From: Entomohabitans teleogrylli
GTDB taxonomy: Bacteria; Pseudomonadota; Gammaproteobacteria; Enterobacterales; Enterobacteriaceae
Assembly (NCBI RefSeq): GCF_001484765.1
Contig: NZ_LLXO01000031.1
Location: 1 to 62,449, forward strand
Reading direction: 5' to 3'
Length of the DNA: 62,449 nt
Shown: positions 60,046-62,449 of the stretch, in pieces
How the letters are laid out: each line of letters begins with the position of its first letter
Numbering within the stretch: position 1 is the stretch's first letter
Made by a program: the position numbers and the translations under genes
The notes under the pieces: generated by a model
Databases searched by the model: none
The model's input: only the letters and a program-made list of their open reading frames with translations
What the model was told of the DNA's origin: nothing

Positions 60046-60774
60046 TTAACGGGAAAGGTGCTGCTGTCTCAGCCAGGACACGATGATGCATGCTGGTATC
60101 GTGACCCGATAAGCTGGACCAGCGATGTCGGAAATCATCCACGCTGAACTCAGTGCGATGGCAAGAGGACCAGCCAGTACGGAAAGTGCGCGTGAAGCGA
60201 CCACCACAGTTCCCCAGGTGGCAATACCGCCAAGAGAGGTGATGACACTGGCAGACAACATCGTTGCCAGCTCCAGTGCAGCCAGCGAGGAAGTCCGTAT
60301 GGCAGCCTGAACGGCGATAAGAATGAGTTGCGGCGTGGGGTTTGTCAGATCCAGATGCATATTGCGAGAAAAAACAGCCAGCTCTTCCGGTGTCATCTGA
60401 TCCAGGCTTTTTTCCAGTACCTTCATCAACAGACCAAGCTCAATGGTTTCGGTAGTGCTTTTCTGGTTGTAATTCACATCAAGCTTGTCACAGACATCGA
60501 CGAGGATTTCCCGATAGGTCACGCCTTGTCCCAGTCGGACCAGACTCGCCAAGGTATTCGCGCCATAACGCTGAAACTCAGCGGCTATCAGTTGCCAGTA
60601 GCGACGGTGGTCTGGTGCTAACAGGCGGTACTCCGGGGTACTGGTCAGACTCTCTGTCCAGCGAGTGTCGCCATCGCGTGGGTCAGTGGTCAGGATGGAA
60701 ACCAGTAATTGCAGTTCTTCATTGCTGCACTTGCCCAGCAGATTCAAATCAGGGTCGTTACGGTAGACAGCCAT
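60046..60774 (-). CDS. YaaW/UPF0174-family protein (DUF3944-type N-terminus)
   Basis: The 242-residue protein starts MAVYRNDPDLNLLGKCSNEE and keeps YWQLIAAEFQRYGANTLASL, YREILVDVCDKLDV and a hydrophobic C-terminal third (SVITSLGGIATWGTVVVASR, LAGPLAIALSSAWMISDIAG) ending AYRVTIPACIIVSWLR. This is the plan of E. coli YaaW, whose function is unknown. The C-terminal region could insert into membrane or form a hydrophobic core. A copy in a CP4-like element is notable. It is co-oriented with the WYL regulator, 59 bp upstream of it. Confidence 0.8.
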   Translation of the reverse strand: MAVYRNDPDLNLLGKCSNEELQLLVSILTTDPRDGDTRWTESLTSTPEYRLLAPDHRRYWQLIAAEFQRYGANTLASLVRLGQGVTYREILVDVCDKLDVNYNQKSTTETIELGLLMKVLEKSLDQMTPEELAVFSRNMHLDLTNPTPQLILIAVQAAIRTSSLAALELATMLSASVITSLGGIATWGTVVVASRALSVLAGPLAIALSSAWMISDIAGPAYRVTIPACIIVSWLRQQHLSR

Positions 60775-60964
60775 TGTTCTTTCTTAATCAGGGTGGTGGA
60801 GAGGCCACACTTTAAAGGAGGGAATTGTATGGATATGTCATCAGAAATGGTGGATTTTTGCGCAAAGAAAACTTTAAGCGACAGGTTGTGTCTCTGGGAG
60901 AAATAACCAAGGGGCCAGCGCAACTGGTTTGTTGCAGTTCATCAGGATGATATATATCTGAAAT
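60775..60964. other. Intergenic interval in the CP4-like element
   Basis: 190 bp between the YaaW-like and YagK/YfjJ-like genes; no gene or clear regulatory element recognised. Confidence 0.4.
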
Positions 60965-61954
60965 TTATTTCAACCGTTTTACCACTGAGGAAGAACCAAA
61001 GAAATGAGTGTTTTCAGCAATAAAGTAAGACTCCTTAGCGAGTGCATAAAGATAATGTATGAAATACTGTTTATCTTTATTATTGGTAAACTGCTTGTAT
61101 ATTTCTGAATTAGCAGCATTCAAATCTTGAGTAATCACACTTGCATCAGAATTGAAACGATTAAAAATAGCGTGATTCTCACCAGACTGCTCACTGTAAC
61201 CACTGGTACTTCTTAAGAGTAACCCATTCTGAAATTCTTTTGTCACAGTAAGGTGTAGTACTCCTCCTTCTCTGTCCTCCATGGCTTTAAGAGCATTAAA
61301 CCAGCAAGCATTTATTTCCTCACCAATAACATTATTAAAATCCCGAGTATCTATATAAAAATTAACATGTAAGTAAGGCCGATTATCATATATGTTCTTT
61401 AACACAACCCAGAAATAGCCCAGAACATGGTGCTTAAATGTAGTTCTGGATCGGATATTATTAAAAAAGCGGGAACTTAGCGCTTTTAGTATTTTCATGT
61501 GCTCTGGAATGGGCTCTCCGGAGACACCTTCGGCGAATAAAGAGAAACAGAGTGCACCCGAGTTTTTATGCCTGCGTTTCATCTCGTTATGAAACTCTCT
61601 GGCAGTACTGAACATTCTCATCTTTTTATCTATATCTTTTTTTATCGCCCCCAATAAAAGCCTTTTAAGTTTTTCACAATTTTCCTTACCTTCTGAATTA
61701 AAAATCAGTCTCCCATGCTGAAGGCCTGCGTACTCGGACCTTAAAACAGTAATAATATTGAAAACCTCTTCAATGCTACCATCATTAGATTTATGATAAA
61801 AACAAATGCAATATTCCTTTTCCAGCCGACGAAAATCAACAGATGTGGCCATCACGTTCTTATACCTGTCTGCCTTTTTCGGGAATATAAAATGAAAATC
61901 ATCAGACATGTTGAACACTGTCACTGGTAAGACTCCTTTCCTGTCCGTCATCAT
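60965..61954 (-). CDS. YagK/YfjJ-family inovirus-Gp2-like protein
   Basis: The 329-residue protein resembles the YagK/YfjJ C-terminal family, which extends to replication-type (Gp2-like) proteins of filamentous phages. Regions: LRSEYAGLQHGRLIFNSEGK, HVLGYFWVVLKNIYDNRPYL, HVNFYIDTRDFNNVIGEEIN and DLNAANSEIYKQFTNNKDKQ. The HVNFYID strand with a histidine resembles the HUH-like segment of such proteins, but I cannot confirm a catalytic tyrosine. It is AT-richer than its neighbours. The first codons (MMTDRKGVLP) may not be the true start; MSDDFHF at residue 16 is an alternative. Confidence 0.72.
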   Translation of the reverse strand: MMTDRKGVLPVTVFNMSDDFHFIFPKKADRYKNVMATSVDFRRLEKEYCICFYHKSNDGSIEEVFNIITVLRSEYAGLQHGRLIFNSEGKENCEKLKRLLLGAIKKDIDKKMRMFSTAREFHNEMKRRHKNSGALCFSLFAEGVSGEPIPEHMKILKALSSRFFNNIRSRTTFKHHVLGYFWVVLKNIYDNRPYLHVNFYIDTRDFNNVIGEEINACWFNALKAMEDREGGVLHLTVTKEFQNGLLLRSTSGYSEQSGENHAIFNRFNSDASVITQDLNAANSEIYKQFTNNKDKQYFIHYLYALAKESYFIAENTHFFGSSSVVKRLK

Positions 61955-62449
61955 GACGACGGCTATCAGCCAGACATCAGAACAACCATTTTGTTTTCTC
62001 TGTTCTCTGAAGATAGCCGATCAGGTTAACATCACGCCACACAAATTATGTAATTCAATAACACAAATAACGTAAAGAAACCTGCTATTCCGGGACTCTT
62101 ACGCTGGTTACCAATCAGACCACACCTCAGAGCAGTAGGGATCGCTACAGAGGTTTTCTTAGCTCATGATAATCGAAAAACTATGCCGTCTAGCTACAGA
62201 CCTATAAACTCCAGCGACTATTTTTACCGTGCTGACCGATACTTGTCCGCCATAGCTACCATAACTCCAGAGTGGCAACATGTCACAGTGAAGTAAAACT
62301 ACCGGTCTGTACACCCCATCTGTACCAAGGTCATACCGCCCTGCTTGTCGGATTGGTAATATAAACAATAAAGAAGAGTATTTATCATGATCTACCTTAA
62401 TCGTAATGAATCGCCACGGGTTTAACAGACACCTCGGAGTCATTTAAGA
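61955..62449. other. Right-end interval without a supported gene
   Basis: About 495 bp upstream of the YagK/YfjJ-like gene. A 94-codon minus-strand frame (62159-62443) has no ribosome site and no family-like sequence and is not annotated. The element's integrase and tRNA, if present, must lie beyond the window. Confidence 0.45.

Noticed and set aside
62159-62443. 94-codon minus-strand frame at the right edge
   Set aside because: No Shine-Dalgarno, composition not coding-like, no family motif.
1-62449. CRISPR array
   Set aside because: No regularly spaced direct repeats of 20-40 bp were seen; the only short tandem repeat is the 12-bp unit in the Rpn gene.
1-62449. Complete rRNA or tRNA genes
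   Set aside because: Only a truncated tRNA-Leu 3' end (54269-54288) was recognised.

Overview
The window is chromosomal DNA from an enteric bacterium (Enterobacteriaceae). The closest feel is Klebsiella, Enterobacter, Citrobacter or Salmonella; I cannot fix the genus. Evidence: a chromosomal-type fosA, a FoxA ferrioxamine receptor very like that of Salmonella, UxuR/ExuT-type hexuronate genes, the E. coli yagEFGH-xynR set, the symE/hsd immigration-control locus, and a CP4-like (YeeU/YeeV, RadC, DUF932) prophage remnant. The left two thirds is GC-rich metabolic DNA; the intergenic regions around the fimbrial locus and parts of hsdS are visibly AT-richer.

Layout. 1-876: an Rpn-family nuclease gene running off the left edge, with 12-bp tandem repeats and a probable internal start. 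1307-1729: fosA. 1936-9239: an RpiR regulator and a six-enzyme/transporter set (KDPGal-type aldolase, KDGal-type kinase, sodium:solute symporter, RidA, D-aminoacylase, and a divergent D-serine/D-threonine-dehydratase-like enzyme). Together these make best sense as a pathway for N-acetylated 2-amino-2-deoxy-aldonic acids (for example N-acetylglucosaminate or N-acetylgalactosaminate) to pyruvate and glyceraldehyde-3-phosphate. 9336-12537: foxA and an AraC regulator, each with a Fur-box candidate. 12722-18449: a small secreted protein, an MFS carrier and an M20 amidohydrolase, divergent from a 775-residue AraC/GH39-like fusion regulator across a 32-bp near-palindrome. 18497-21214: uxuR and a hexuronate-type MFS carrier, with three UxuR/ExuR-like operators between them.

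22086-33744: a chaperone-usher fimbrial locus (major pilin, four minor pilins, usher, two chaperones, tip adhesin), flanked by two related LuxR-type regulators and followed by a PsaE/PsaF-like membrane regulator pair. 33913-40915: xynR-yagHGFE for xylosides and xylonate, with a 21-bp perfect palindrome in front of yagE. 41149-43190: remnants (IS3-type OrfA, AlpA, ROK C-terminus) around a ProXp-type tRNA-editing protein and a P-loop kinase. 43207-54020: a defence region with a GmrSD-like type IV restriction enzyme, symE with its antisense SymR, a small membrane protein, and type I R-M hsdMSR.

54229-62449: the left end of a P4/CP4-like integrated element. It starts at a truncated tRNA-Leu 3' end plus terminator and continues off the right edge. 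It carries cbtA/cbeA, yeeT, radC, an interrupted small gene, an ArdB/KlcA antirestriction gene, DUF932, two secreted proteins with a small hydrophobic protein, a WYL regulator, a YaaW-like protein and a YagK/YfjJ protein. The anti-restriction and toxin-antitoxin genes thus sit directly beside the restriction genes they would oppose.
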